Positions 34,179 through 43,043 of a stretch of DNA of 61,769 nucleotides are shown in pieces. The stretch is from Streptomyces sp. DH12 (lineage in GTDB: Bacteria > Actinomycetota > Actinomycetes > Streptomycetales > Streptomycetaceae), in the NCBI RefSeq assembly GCF_020873895.1, contig NZ_JAHWGT010000041.1:1-61769 (forward strand), read 5' to 3'. The translations under genes were made by a program, and so were the position numbers. Position 1 is the first letter of the stretch. Every line of letters begins with the position of its first letter. The notes below the pieces were generated by a model. It was not told the origin of the DNA. It saw only the letters and a list, made by a program, of their open reading frames with translations, and searched no databases.

Positions 34179-35012
34179 TCAGCAGGCCCGGCGCCAGACC
34201 CCCAGGTCGTACTTCTTCAGCATCGAGCTCATCCCGGTCCGCTCGGCCAGCGGGCAGAAGGCGCGCGTGGGCAGCTCGTACTCGACGTGGAAGACCGCCT
34301 TGCCCGCGGCGAGGAAGGGTTCGAGGGCGTCGCACTCGTCGTACTGGGCGCACTGCTCGTTGACGGCGAAGTCGAAGTCCCGCACCAGCTGCGGGATCTG
34401 GTCCAGGTCGTTCTTCAACCCGACGGACAGGCCGCGCCGGTGGGCGAGGCGGGCGATGAGGCGGTTGTAGCGGAGCTGGTCGTCGGCGGTCAGCGGGAAG
34501 CCGGTGTCGTTGTCGTAGCCGTCCATGTTGTCCGGTTCGACGGCGTCGAAGCCCTTGTCGCGGCACATGTCGATGCGCGCCGCCATGAGCGGTTCCAGGA
34601 CGTCGGTGCGGCGGATGTCGAGCCAGCGCTCGCCCTCCCAGCCGTTGCCCTTGCCGAGCACGGCCTTCGGGAACTGAGCCGCGTCGGGCCGGAAGTCCTC
34701 CCAGGCGCCGGTGGACAGGTAGCAGATGACCTTGCGGCCGCGCGCGTGGAGGTCGGCGACGGCGGACGCGGGGTGGTCGAAGCCGTCGATGTCGTACACG
34801 GGTACGTCCACGCGCGGGTCGAGCCGGCCGCTGAGCTGCCACTGCCATGCCGCGCCCTGCGCGGGGCGCCACACGCCGCCCGTCGCGCCCGGGGAGGGGG
34901 CGGGGCTGGTGCGGGGCGGCGGTTCGGGGTCGTCGTCGGGTGCGCCGGTGCACCCGGCGATCAGGAGGGCCAGTGCGGCCGCGGCGACGAGGAGGGAGGG
35001 AGGGCGTCTCAT
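34179..35012 (-). CDS. GH114-type endo-galactosaminidase lipoprotein
   Basis: A 277-aa exported hydrolase of the family that cuts alpha-1,4-galactosamine polymers (GH114; the fungal example is Ega3). The signal peptide ends at the lipobox LIAGC (Cys21), followed by a Pro/Ser linker and the domain (about 55-277). Likely active-site carboxylates are in VYDIDG (Asp75), DAVEPDN (Glu159/Asp161) and FAVNEQC (Glu219). ATG 35012 overlaps the stop of the spherulin-like gene by 4 nt, so they are coupled. The much longer ORF here is a shadow. Confidence 0.85.
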   Translation of the reverse strand: MRRPPSLLVAAAALALLIAGCTGAPDDDPEPPPRTSPAPSPGATGGVWRPAQGAAWQWQLSGRLDPRVDVPVYDIDGFDHPASAVADLHARGRKVICYLSTGAWEDFRPDAAQFPKAVLGKGNGWEGERWLDIRRTDVLEPLMAARIDMCRDKGFDAVEPDNMDGYDNDTGFPLTADDQLRYNRLIARLAHRRGLSVGLKNDLDQIPQLVRDFDFAVNEQCAQYDECDALEPFLAAGKAVFHVEYELPTRAFCPLAERTGMSSMLKKYDLGVWRRAC

Positions 35013-35626
35013 CGGCGGTGCTCCAGTGCGTGCGGGAGGGTTCCCCAGGGATGTGCCCCGTCGCCGGGCACGGCGCACCCGACGGGCGCGGTGAGCCGGG
35101 CGTCCGGTGGCGCGGCGTACACGAGGTGGCAGTGGTGGTCGGCGACGGGCCGGTCGCGTCCGTCCGCCCGGTAGGTCTCCCACGGGCCCTCGAACGTGAC
35201 CAGGAGGTCGGCGAGGTCGGCGTACGCCGGGTCCGGCGGGGTGCCGTGGTTGAGGACCAGCGTGGTGGCGCCGGCGGCGCGGGCCGCGACGGAGAGGCGC
35301 CGGTAGTGCGGCAGCAGGGCGGGGTCGGCGGCGGTCTGGTCGAGGAAGGCGCCGTCCGCGCCGTACCAGTCGCGGTGGCTCAGCAGGTCCCGTACGACGT
35401 CGGCGTGGGGGCGGCGGCCGTAGTCGGTGTCGGCGTAGCCGAGGACGCGCACGCCGGCGGCGCGCAGGCGCGCGGCGACGTCCGCGAAGGCGGGGTCGGG
35501 GGCGGCGCCGGCGCCGTTGGCCGGGTTGAGGACGACGCCGTACAGCAGCGGGGCGGCGGCGACGAGGGCGTCCCATTCGGCCGGGCGGTCGGCGGGGTGC
35601 TCGTAGTACGGCACGAGGAGTTTCAT
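35009..35626 (-). CDS. Spherulation-specific family 4 / Sph3-like (GH135-type) hydrolase
   Basis: A 205-aa TIM-barrel-like protein of the spherulin-4 family (LLVPYYEHPADRPAEWDAL, VVLNPANGAG, VLGYADTDYG, DGAFLDQ, FEGPWETY). The fungal relative Sph3 cuts N-acetylgalactosamine-rich galactosaminogalactan. Unlike Sph3, no signal peptide or anchor is visible, so it may act inside the cell or leave by another route. Its stop overlaps the GH114 start. It follows the membrane protein gene by 84 nt. Confidence 0.85.
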   Translation of the reverse strand: MKLLVPYYEHPADRPAEWDALVAAAPLLYGVVLNPANGAGAAPDPAFADVAARLRAAGVRVLGYADTDYGRRPHADVVRDLLSHRDWYGADGAFLDQTAADPALLPHYRRLSVAARAAGATTLVLNHGTPPDPAYADLADLLVTFEGPWETYRADGRDRPVADHHCHLVYAAPPDARLTAPVGCAVPGDGAHPWGTLPHALEHRR

Positions 35627-35710
35627 GCGCGGGCCTCGGGGTGGTTCGGGACGGGCGGGTGGCCGGGGGCGGGCGGTCCGCGGCCCCGGGGGCCGGGGCG
35701 GTGGGCGGGG

Positions 35711-37213
35711 TCAGTGGCGGTGGGTGGTGGCGCGGCCGAGGAGTATCCCGCAGAGCACCGCCAGGACGAGCGCCGCGGCGCCCGCCACCGCCGCGCCCAC
35801 GGCCCGCGGTTCACCCGCGCCGGTGGCGAGGGCCGCGGTCTGCGCGCCGGCGGCGGCCGCGCAGACGACGGCCGCGCCGAGGACGGCGCCGAACGACTGG
35901 AGCAGCAGGGCGGTCCACAGGACGGCGCCGATGAGCAGCAGCGTCACCAGGCGTACGCCGCCGAGTTCCGGCGCGCCGGGGACGAGCGCCGTCCCGATGG
36001 CGGCCAGCACCAGCAGCACCGTCAGGTAGGCGGCGAGGCAGAGCGCGAGGACCCCGCCGGTGGCCCGTCGGAAGGCGGCCGGGCTCGTGGAGGCGCGCAG
36101 CCCCGCGAGGCTTTCGCCGCGGAAGCGGTACAGCAGCCACTCGGCGGGCCCCATGGACAGGGTGAGGGCGACGGCGGACGGCGCCGCCACCGCGGCGGCC
36201 GGGCCGTACGCGAGGACGTCGCCGATGGCGGTGTACAGCACCAGCAGGCCGGTGCCGAGGCCGAACAGCCCGTACGGGAGGGAGGCGGCGAACCGGGGCG
36301 CCGCCCGGCTCCCCGCGCTCGCGCCGGTCCGCCCGGTCCGCCCGCCGGGTGCGGCCTCGACGGCCAGGGCACGGGCGGCCAGGGCGATCGCGGCGAGCAG
36401 CGACGCCAGCAGCAGCGCGGTCCGTACGGCCGCCGGGAGCGCCGTCCCCAGCGCGGCCAGGGCGCCGCCGGCGAGCGGCAGCAGCGCGCCGAACAGGGAC
36501 CGCTCCCGGTCCAGGACGAGCAGCACGGTGGCCGCCGCCAGGTACAGGGCCTGCCCGGCGGCGAACGCGACGGCGCCCCACTCCCCCGGCCCGGCCGCCG
36601 CCACGGCGACGAGCGACCCCAGGAGCCCGCCGAGCGGGGCGCCCGCGAGGAGCGTGCGGGCGGCCGCGGGCCGGTCGCCGAGGCCGAGCCAGGCGTACGC
36701 GCGGTGCGACAGCGCCTGGTTCCACACCCACCCGGTGACGGCGCCGGCGAGCAGCGGGACCGTGCCGGAGGGCAGGCCCAGGGCGCCGGGCGGGCCGGCG
36801 AGCAGGGGCGCGCCCAGGACGTAGGCGAGGCCGGGCAGGGCGAAGACGAGGCCGCGCAGGACGCAGCCGCCCAGGCCGGTGTGCCAGGGGTCGGTGGGCG
36901 GGCCGGCCGGTTCGGGGTAGCGGCGTGCCACCCGGGCGTAGAGGTCCTCGGCGAGGGCGAAGGAGTCCTCGCGGCCGTAGGTGAGCCGTATGTGGTCGTC
37001 CGTCATCCCGTCGGACTCCAGGATGGCGGCTATCTCGTCCGGGTGGACCGCCTGCGCTATGAGGTCCTCCAGCCGGGCCGTCAGCTCGTCGAGGGGGTCG
37101 GCCGCCGCCCAGGCGGGCCGCTGGCGGGGGGCGCGCGGTATGCGCGGCAGGGTGTCGGTGGGCGCGCCGGGGGCGGCGGCGCCGGGCGGGGTGAGCCAGA
37201 GGGAGCCGCTCAT
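35711..37213 (-). CDS. Polytopic membrane protein of the exopolysaccharide cluster (PelG-like role proposed)
   Basis: A 500-aa protein with a soluble N-terminus (about 40-105, DELTARLEDLIAQAVHPDEIAAILESDGM...) and then about 11-12 hydrophobic helices to the end. I do not recognise the family from a signature motif. Its place directly after a PelF-like gene (stop and ATG share one base) and its helix count suggest the role played by PelG, the flippase-like partner of PelF. That is inference from context. The N-terminal domain has no obvious c-di-GMP receptor motif. Confidence 0.75.
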   Translation of the reverse strand: MSGSLWLTPPGAAAPGAPTDTLPRIPRAPRQRPAWAAADPLDELTARLEDLIAQAVHPDEIAAILESDGMTDDHIRLTYGREDSFALAEDLYARVARRYPEPAGPPTDPWHTGLGGCVLRGLVFALPGLAYVLGAPLLAGPPGALGLPSGTVPLLAGAVTGWVWNQALSHRAYAWLGLGDRPAAARTLLAGAPLGGLLGSLVAVAAAGPGEWGAVAFAAGQALYLAAATVLLVLDRERSLFGALLPLAGGALAALGTALPAAVRTALLLASLLAAIALAARALAVEAAPGGRTGRTGASAGSRAAPRFAASLPYGLFGLGTGLLVLYTAIGDVLAYGPAAAVAAPSAVALTLSMGPAEWLLYRFRGESLAGLRASTSPAAFRRATGGVLALCLAAYLTVLLVLAAIGTALVPGAPELGGVRLVTLLLIGAVLWTALLLQSFGAVLGAAVVCAAAAGAQTAALATGAGEPRAVGAAVAGAAALVLAVLCGILLGRATTHRH

Positions 37214-38739
37214 CAGACCGTCCCCTCGGTGGCGAGTTCCCGGTACCAGGGGTCGGTGAGGCGGAGCTTGAGCGTCCAGTCGCCGGACTCGACGGCGGCC
37301 GGCTCGGGTTCGGGGAAGCCGGCCAGCTCGCGGTAGACGCGCCGGAAGCGGTCGACGGAGCGGCGCAGGGTGAACTGGTCGACGACCCGCTGCCGGGCGC
37401 GGCGGCCCAGTTCGGCGCGGCGGGCGTCGTCGCGCAGCAGGGCGAGGACGGCCTCGGCCATGACGGCGGGTTCGCGGGGCGGCACGACGAGGCCGGTGTC
37501 GCCGACCGCCTCGCGCACGCCGCCGACGTCGGTGGAGACGGTGGCGCGGCCGCAGGACATGGCCTCGATGAGGGAGAAGGGGAAGCCCTCGCTGATGGAG
37601 GAGAGCATCACGAGGGTGCCGGCGGCGTAGGCGCCGGCGACGTCCTCGACGCGGCCCTCGTAGCTGATGCCGTCGCCCACGCCCAGCTCGGCGGCGAGCT
37701 TCTCCAGGCGGGTGCGGTAGTCCTCGTTCCCGGCGGGGACGGGGCCGAAGAGGCGCAGGCGCAGGGCGGGGACCTCGGCGCGGGCGATGGCGTAGGCCCG
37801 GACGAGGGTCTCCAGGTCCTTGATCGGGTCGATCCGGCCGCACCAGCTGAGGGTGGGGGTCCGCGGCTCGGGCCCGGCGAGCGGGAACGCGTGCGGGTCG
37901 ACGCCGTTGTAGACGGTGCGGATGCGGTCGGCGGGGGCGCCGCCGCGCTCCTCCCAGCGGCGGTTGTACCGGTTGCAGGGGGTGATGAGGTCGGCCTTGC
38001 GGTACCCGAGGCAGTTGAGCTCGCGGTAGAAGCCGAGGACGAGGGCCTTGACGGGCCAGCGCTGCGCCTCGGTGCGGTAGCCGAGGTACCGCTCGCGCAG
38101 GTAGATGCCGTGCTCGGTGAGGAGGAACGGTACGCCGTCGAGGTGCTGGGCGACGAGGGCGGGGAGGGTGGCCAGGCCGCTGGAGACCGCGTGCGCCACG
38201 CAGTCGTCGGGTATCCGCGCGCCGAGCGGGCGCAGCGCGTGCTCCAGGAGGTCGGTGGCGGTCAGGGCGTCGTGGACGGTGGGCCGGGCCGCCGCGGTCT
38301 CCAGGTGCGGCATGGTCCAGATCCACATCAGGGAGCGCAGGGCGGCCTCGGAGCGCAGGGCGGCCGAGAGCCGGCCGCGGCGGGCGAGTCCGGCGAGGCC
38401 GAAGAGGCCCTCGGCGAAGTGGCTGCGGGGCGCGGCCGGGTCGAGGACGGCGAGGAGGAACCGCTCGTAGGTGTCGATGAAGCGCCGGCGCTCACGGCCC
38501 AGGAGCGGCCGGGAGCGGCCGGGGGCCGGCCCCCACAGGGGGAAGGAGGTGTGCCGGTAGACGTTGGGCGGCAGCTGCCAGGTGACGGGTTCGCGGCCGT
38601 TGCCGGTGAGGGCGAGCACCTGGAAGTCGACCTCGGGCATGCCGCGGACGAGTTGGTCGCACCAGGTGCTCACGCCGCCGTGGACGTGCGGATAGGTGCC
38701 TTCGGTGAGCAGGGTGACGTGACGGCCGCTGCTGGGCAT
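37213..38739 (-). CDS. PelF-like GT4 glycosyltransferase
   Basis: A 508-aa cytoplasmic glycosyltransferase close in length and pattern to PelF, which polymerises the Pel exopolysaccharide from UDP-N-acetylhexosamine. The N-terminus TEGTYPHVHGGVSTW is the PelF/GT4 glycine loop, TEHGIYLRER follows at about 208, the GRIDPIKDLETL strand at 301 and the E384-x7-E392 motif (EGFPFSLIE) is intact. The start at ATG 38739 is supported by homologous N-terminal sequence. It lies 53 nt after the deacetylase gene. Confidence 0.88.
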   Translation of the reverse strand: MPSSGRHVTLLTEGTYPHVHGGVSTWCDQLVRGMPEVDFQVLALTGNGREPVTWQLPPNVYRHTSFPLWGPAPGRSRPLLGRERRRFIDTYERFLLAVLDPAAPRSHFAEGLFGLAGLARRGRLSAALRSEAALRSLMWIWTMPHLETAAARPTVHDALTATDLLEHALRPLGARIPDDCVAHAVSSGLATLPALVAQHLDGVPFLLTEHGIYLRERYLGYRTEAQRWPVKALVLGFYRELNCLGYRKADLITPCNRYNRRWEERGGAPADRIRTVYNGVDPHAFPLAGPEPRTPTLSWCGRIDPIKDLETLVRAYAIARAEVPALRLRLFGPVPAGNEDYRTRLEKLAAELGVGDGISYEGRVEDVAGAYAAGTLVMLSSISEGFPFSLIEAMSCGRATVSTDVGGVREAVGDTGLVVPPREPAVMAEAVLALLRDDARRAELGRRARQRVVDQFTLRRSVDRFRRVYRELAGFPEPEPAAVESGDWTLKLRLTDPWYRELATEGTV

Positions 38740-38792
38740 GGTGTTCCCCCGGTGTGGACGGGTCCCGGCGCGGAGGGGCCCGTCCGGTGTGG

Positions 38793-40844
38793 TCAGGTGG
38801 TCGTCGGCAGCGTGAGGGTGAGGGCGGTCTGCAGGGTGCCGGGAGTGTCCCAGGCGGAGCGGGCGCCCGCGTAGGGGGCACCGAAGGCGCTCGAACCGAG
38901 CAGGGAGCGCTTGCGCGTGCCCTCGGGCGCCGTCACGGGGACGGCCACGCCGGTCGGCGCCTGCACGGTCACGGTACCGCCGACGCGGTACGCGGTGACC
39001 CGGCCCTCGGCCAGCGCCCGGTCCCAGGCGGCGCGGCGCGCCAGCTCCGTGCCGATGTCGCGGTGGCGGGGGGTGACGAGGGGGGTGTTGTCGGCGAACA
39101 GGGCCCGGTAGTCGGCGAGGACCCGGTCGAGGACGGGGTAGAGGAGGCGCTCCTCGGCGAGGTTGGACTGGTGGACGTAGTGCGGCCGCGGGTCGCCGGC
39201 CAGGACGTGGCGCAGCGCGGTGCGGGCCTCCTGCGGGACGATGTGCTCCGCGTACCCGGTGGCCGGGTCGAGGGGGGCGTCGAGGCAGGTGGACGCGGGG
39301 TTCGTCTCGCAGACGCCGCTGCCGCCGTCGGAGCGGCGGGTGTAGATCCAGTTGTACTCGTCGGTCATCTCGGCGGCGGTGCCGACGTTGTAGTACACGT
39401 TCATGGGGTGGCGCGGCACGGTGAGGGCGGAGCCGACCGGGCGCTGCGCGGGCTCGCGGGAGTTGTCGGAGGCGATCCACTTCACGCCGGTGTCGGCGAG
39501 CGCCCCGGCGAGGTTCGGGTTGTCCCGGGGCTGCTGGGGCAGGGTGGCGAGGCCGGAGTGCTCGCCGGTGACCAGTTCCGTCCGGTCCACGGGCAGCCCC
39601 TTGGCGACGGCCCAGGCGTGGTTGTCGCGGATCTGGGCGGTGATCTCGGCTCTGCTCACCCAGCGGGTGGCGCCGGCGGCGTCGGTGGCGCACCGCCAGG
39701 GGACGGTGGAGGTGTCCTGCACGCACCCGAGGAAGGGGTGGGTGTAGGTGTGGTTGACCCAGCGGTAGCGGGCGCGGTCGGCGAGGAGCTGGTCGGTGAG
39801 CGGGTCGCCGCCGTGGGCGGCCTTCCACTCCTCGCCGGCCCCGGCGTTGTAGACCATGTCCAGGGTGAGGCCGGCGGTGCGCTGCCACTCGGCGGCGTAC
39901 CGGGCGTCGGCGGCGGTCATGCGGATGGTGGAGGCGTCCTCGCCGTCCCCGCCGGGGCAGTCGAAGTCGCCGGGGGTGCAGTTGCGTTCGGTGTTCCAGC
40001 GGGAGTCGGGGGCGAGGACGTCGTCGACGTGGACGGCGAAGTGGTAGCGGCTGAGGCCGAGGTGGACCCCGCCGGTGAGCCATTCGACGATGCCCCGGGC
40101 GACCGCGCGGAACTGCCGCTGGTGCTCGTTGTAGGCGAAGGTGACGACCAGTTCGCGGCGGCCGTCGCGGGCGTACTCGCCGATGAGGCTGGCGCGGCCG
40201 CCGCCGGCGACCGGCATGTCGAGGAGGCTGGTGTACCCCTCGCGCGGGCGGCCGGCGTAGCCGTGGCTCTCGGGGACGGCCGGGTCGTTGTCCTCGAAGG
40301 CGACGGGCCCGTCGAGGTAGCGGAAGGGGCCCGCGCGGCCGGCGGCGGTCACCGCGGCGGTCGTGCCGTCGAGGGCCCCGGCGTGGCCGCCCTGGTCGGT
40401 GTGGTCGAGGCCGACGCCGGGGTGGGCCCAGGTGTACGCGTCGACCTGGGGGATCGCGTGGGCGCGCTGGTAGTCGGCGAGGGCGGCCCGCTCGGCGGCG
40501 GCGAGGCCGGCGGGGGCCTCGTTGGGCAGGATCACGCCCTGGAAGCGGGCCCGGGGCCGGCCGGTGGCCGGGTCGCGGGGGTCGGCGAGGAACGCCGCGT
40601 CGATGACGGGGCGGCCGGGCTCGCCCAGCACGATCCGCCGGTGGGGCAGTCCGGAGGCGCGCAGTTCCGAGGTGAGGGCCGCGACGGCGCCGCCGCCGTC
40701 GTCGACGACGAGGACGGTGAGGTCCACGCGGGGGGCGACGGCGGTGGCCGCGCCGGCCGGCGCGGCCGGCGGGAGGGTGGCGAGGAGGGCCGCGGCGAGC
40801 AGGGCGCCGGTCGCCGCGCGGGCGCGGACTCGGTGGTGGTGCAT
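38793..40844 (-). CDS. Secreted Agd3-like polysaccharide deacetylase (CE18-type)
   Basis: A 683-aa exported protein with an N-terminal signal peptide (about 1-33). An N-terminal region (40-260) resembles the carbohydrate-binding part of fungal Agd3. The deacetylase domain follows: HVDDVL (272-275, with the metal/base aspartates) and HTYTH (365-369, metal histidines). Agd3 removes acetyl from GalNAc in galactosaminogalactan, and PelA does the same for Pel. ATG 40844 is preceded by AGGGGG. First gene of the five-gene cluster. Confidence 0.85.
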   Translation of the reverse strand: MHHHRVRARAATGALLAAALLATLPPAAPAGAATAVAPRVDLTVLVVDDGGGAVAALTSELRASGLPHRRIVLGEPGRPVIDAAFLADPRDPATGRPRARFQGVILPNEAPAGLAAAERAALADYQRAHAIPQVDAYTWAHPGVGLDHTDQGGHAGALDGTTAAVTAAGRAGPFRYLDGPVAFEDNDPAVPESHGYAGRPREGYTSLLDMPVAGGGRASLIGEYARDGRRELVVTFAYNEHQRQFRAVARGIVEWLTGGVHLGLSRYHFAVHVDDVLAPDSRWNTERNCTPGDFDCPGGDGEDASTIRMTAADARYAAEWQRTAGLTLDMVYNAGAGEEWKAAHGGDPLTDQLLADRARYRWVNHTYTHPFLGCVQDTSTVPWRCATDAAGATRWVSRAEITAQIRDNHAWAVAKGLPVDRTELVTGEHSGLATLPQQPRDNPNLAGALADTGVKWIASDNSREPAQRPVGSALTVPRHPMNVYYNVGTAAEMTDEYNWIYTRRSDGGSGVCETNPASTCLDAPLDPATGYAEHIVPQEARTALRHVLAGDPRPHYVHQSNLAEERLLYPVLDRVLADYRALFADNTPLVTPRHRDIGTELARRAAWDRALAEGRVTAYRVGGTVTVQAPTGVAVPVTAPEGTRKRSLLGSSAFGAPYAGARSAWDTPGTLQTALTLTLPTTT

Positions 40845-41149
40845 GGGAATTCCCCCCTGACGGGTGCTCCCGCGCGACGTGCCCGCACCGGGAGGATCTG
40901 TGGAGATGATGCAAACGGGTACGCGATCGCCTTGCGCGAATGCTGGGAGTGTGACGCAGCTCTCATGGACTGATCCGGAAAACATGAAAGAGACGCCTCG
41001 GAAGAGTGAACGCCCGCCCTCGTGAGCGAAACCACGCGCGCGCGTAGGCTCGTGCGTGACGCTCCAACGGGCCGAACTACCATGCGGCGGGCACGGTCGG
41101 CCCACCCCTCGACCGCGAAAGAACTCAACGGAAGCGAGATTTCACCACC
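40845..41149. promoter_or_regulatory. Divergent region between the exopolysaccharide cluster and pepA
   Basis: 305 bp holding the promoters of the minus-strand cluster and of pepA. About 40905-41010 is noticeably richer in A+T than its surroundings. I see no strong palindrome or convincing -35/-10 pair. The AGGGGG before the deacetylase ATG is the only clear signal. Confidence 0.4.
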
Positions 41150-42670
41150 GTGACTGCTCTCACTCTCAGCACCGCCGGTGCCGCGACGCTGCGCGCCGAC
41201 GCCCTCGTGGTCGGTGTCGCCAAGCCCGCGGACGGCGGCAAGGGGCTCGTCGCCGCGCCGGGCGCCGAGGCCGTGGACGCGGCGTTCGACGGAAAGCTCG
41301 CCGCCGTCCTGGAGACCCTCGGTGCCTCGGGTGCCGAGGGAGAGGTGACCAAGGTCCCGACGTCCGGCGGCCTGAAGGCGCCCCTCGTCCTCGCGGTCGG
41401 CCTCGGCCGGGCCCCCTCGAAGGACGACGCGTACGACACCGAGACCCTGCGCCGCGCCGCCGGCGTGGCCGCCCGCGCCCTCTCCGGTACGAAGAAGGCG
41501 GCCTTCGCCCTGCCCGTCGAGGCGGTCGAGGACGCGGAGGCCGTCGCCGAGGGCGCGCTGCTCGGCGCGTACGCCTTCACCGCCTACCAGGAGCGGGGCG
41601 AGGACGCCCGCGACCCGCTCGCCGAGGTCGTCCTGCTCGGCGGCAAGCCGCGCGACAAGGCCTACAAGGCGGCCGCCGAGCGCGCGCTGGCCGTGGCCGA
41701 GGAGGTCAACCGCGCCCGCGACCTGGTCAACACCCCGCCGAACGACCTCACCCCCGAGGCCTTCGCCGCCGTCGCCAGCGCGGCCGGCAAGGAGAACGGC
41801 GTCAAGGTCCAGGTCCTGGACGAGAAGGCCCTCGCCAAGGGCGGCTACGGCGGCATCCTCGGCGTCGGCGCCGGCTCGCAGAACCCGCCGCGCCTGGTGA
41901 AGCTCGCCTACACGCACCCGAAGGCGGAGAAGACCCTCGCCCTGGTCGGCAAGGGCATCACCTACGACTCGGGCGGCATCTCCCTCAAGCCGGCCGGCCA
42001 CAACGAGACCATGAAGTGCGACATGGCCGGCGCCGCCGCCGTCTTCGCCGCGGTCGTGTCCGTCGCCCGCCTCGGCCTGCCGGTCAACGTCACCGGCTGG
42101 CTCGCGCTCGCCGAGAACATGCCCTCCGGCTCCGCCACCCGCCCGGGTGACGTGCTGCGCATGTACAGCGGCAAGACCGTCGAGGTGCTGAACACCGACG
42201 CCGAGGGCCGCCTCGTCCTCGCGGACGCCCTCACCCGCGCCTCCGAGGAGCAGCCGGACGCGATCGTGGACGTGGCCACGCTGACCGGCGCGATGGTGCT
42301 GGCGCTCGGCAACCGCACCTTCGGGATCATGGCGAACGACGACGCGTTCCGCACGGCGATCCACGAGATCGCGGACGAGGCCGGCGAGCAGTCCTGGCCG
42401 ATGCCGCTCCCCGCGGAGCTGCGCAAGGGCATGGACTCCCCCACCGCCGACATCGCCAACATGGGCGAGCGCATGGGCGGCGGCCTGGTGGCCGGCCTGT
42501 TCCTGAAGGAGTTCGTCGGCGAGGGCATCACCTGGGCGCACCTGGACATCGCCGGCCCGGCGTACAACGAGTCCGGCCCCTACGGCTACACCCCCAAGGG
42601 CGGCACCGGCTCGGCCGTGCGGACCCTGGTGCGGCTGGCGGAGCGCACCGCCGCGGGCGACCTGGGCTGA
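41150..42670 (+). CDS. pepA: Leucyl aminopeptidase
   Basis: An M17 metallopeptidase that removes N-terminal residues, especially leucine, in the cytoplasm. The 506-aa protein has a GKGITYDSGGISLKP metal segment and the signature NTDAEGRLVLADAL with two metal-binding acids. It starts at GTG 41150 about 12 nt after GGAAGCGAG. Family members form hexamers. Followed by two hairpins, so it is probably monocistronic. Confidence 0.95.
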   Translation: MTALTLSTAGAATLRADALVVGVAKPADGGKGLVAAPGAEAVDAAFDGKLAAVLETLGASGAEGEVTKVPTSGGLKAPLVLAVGLGRAPSKDDAYDTETLRRAAGVAARALSGTKKAAFALPVEAVEDAEAVAEGALLGAYAFTAYQERGEDARDPLAEVVLLGGKPRDKAYKAAAERALAVAEEVNRARDLVNTPPNDLTPEAFAAVASAAGKENGVKVQVLDEKALAKGGYGGILGVGAGSQNPPRLVKLAYTHPKAEKTLALVGKGITYDSGGISLKPAGHNETMKCDMAGAAAVFAAVVSVARLGLPVNVTGWLALAENMPSGSATRPGDVLRMYSGKTVEVLNTDAEGRLVLADALTRASEEQPDAIVDVATLTGAMVLALGNRTFGIMANDDAFRTAIHEIADEAGEQSWPMPLPAELRKGMDSPTADIANMGERMGGGLVAGLFLKEFVGEGITWAHLDIAGPAYNESGPYGYTPKGGTGSAVRTLVRLAERTAAGDLG

Positions 42671-43043
42671 CGCCGGGTCCCGGGGAGGGCCGCCGGGCCG
42701 CGAGGGCCGGCGGTACGGGACCACGACACCGGCCGCCCGGCGGGCGGCCGCGCGACGGCCCCGGACGTCACCCGTCCGGGGCCGTCGCCCTGCCCGACCG
42801 CCCGCGGCGGGAATCCGCACGCGCGTGCGCGGCGGGGGCCGGCGCCCGCGGACCGGCGGCCGGTCCCGGGAACCGGCCCCGCGTCCCGCACGTCCGCGAC
42901 AAGTGCGAAGATGGGTTCCCGGCAGGACAGGGCCCCCACCACAGGGCCGAAGAGACAGCGGCCGCACACCAGCCGACCGACCGGTCATCCCCCCGGAGGG
43001 GACACGGTTCCGGCGACCGGCGCACATGCATGGAGGACGTGAC
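42671..43043. other. pepA-lpdA intergenic region
   Basis: 373 bp without a convincing gene. It holds two hairpins that end pepA transcription: 42730-42738/42742-42750 (9 bp) and 42752-42767/42773-42788 (16 bp). The rest (42790-43043) is the promoter and leader of lpdA. ORFs here are short and on the wrong GC phase. Confidence 0.6.
42730..42788. terminator. Tandem terminator hairpins after pepA
   Basis: Hairpin one has arms 42730-42738 and 42742-42750. Hairpin two has a perfect 16-bp stem, 42752-42767 and 42773-42788, with a 5-nt loop. Both are well placed 60-120 nt after the pepA stop. Confidence 0.75.

Noticed and set aside
29947-34953. 1668-codon minus-strand open frame
   Set aside because: It is antisense to cobU, cobT and cobS and overlaps real genes in another frame. 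High GC lowers stop frequency.
35711-37213. Calling the membrane protein PelG outright
   Set aside because: No diagnostic motif was recognised; the helix count and position support a role but not a firm name.
37213-40914. Fusion of deacetylase and PelF in one 1233-aa protein
   Set aside because: The upstream part is the deacetylase region read in the wrong frame. The real deacetylase and PelF-like genes have separate starts and stops.
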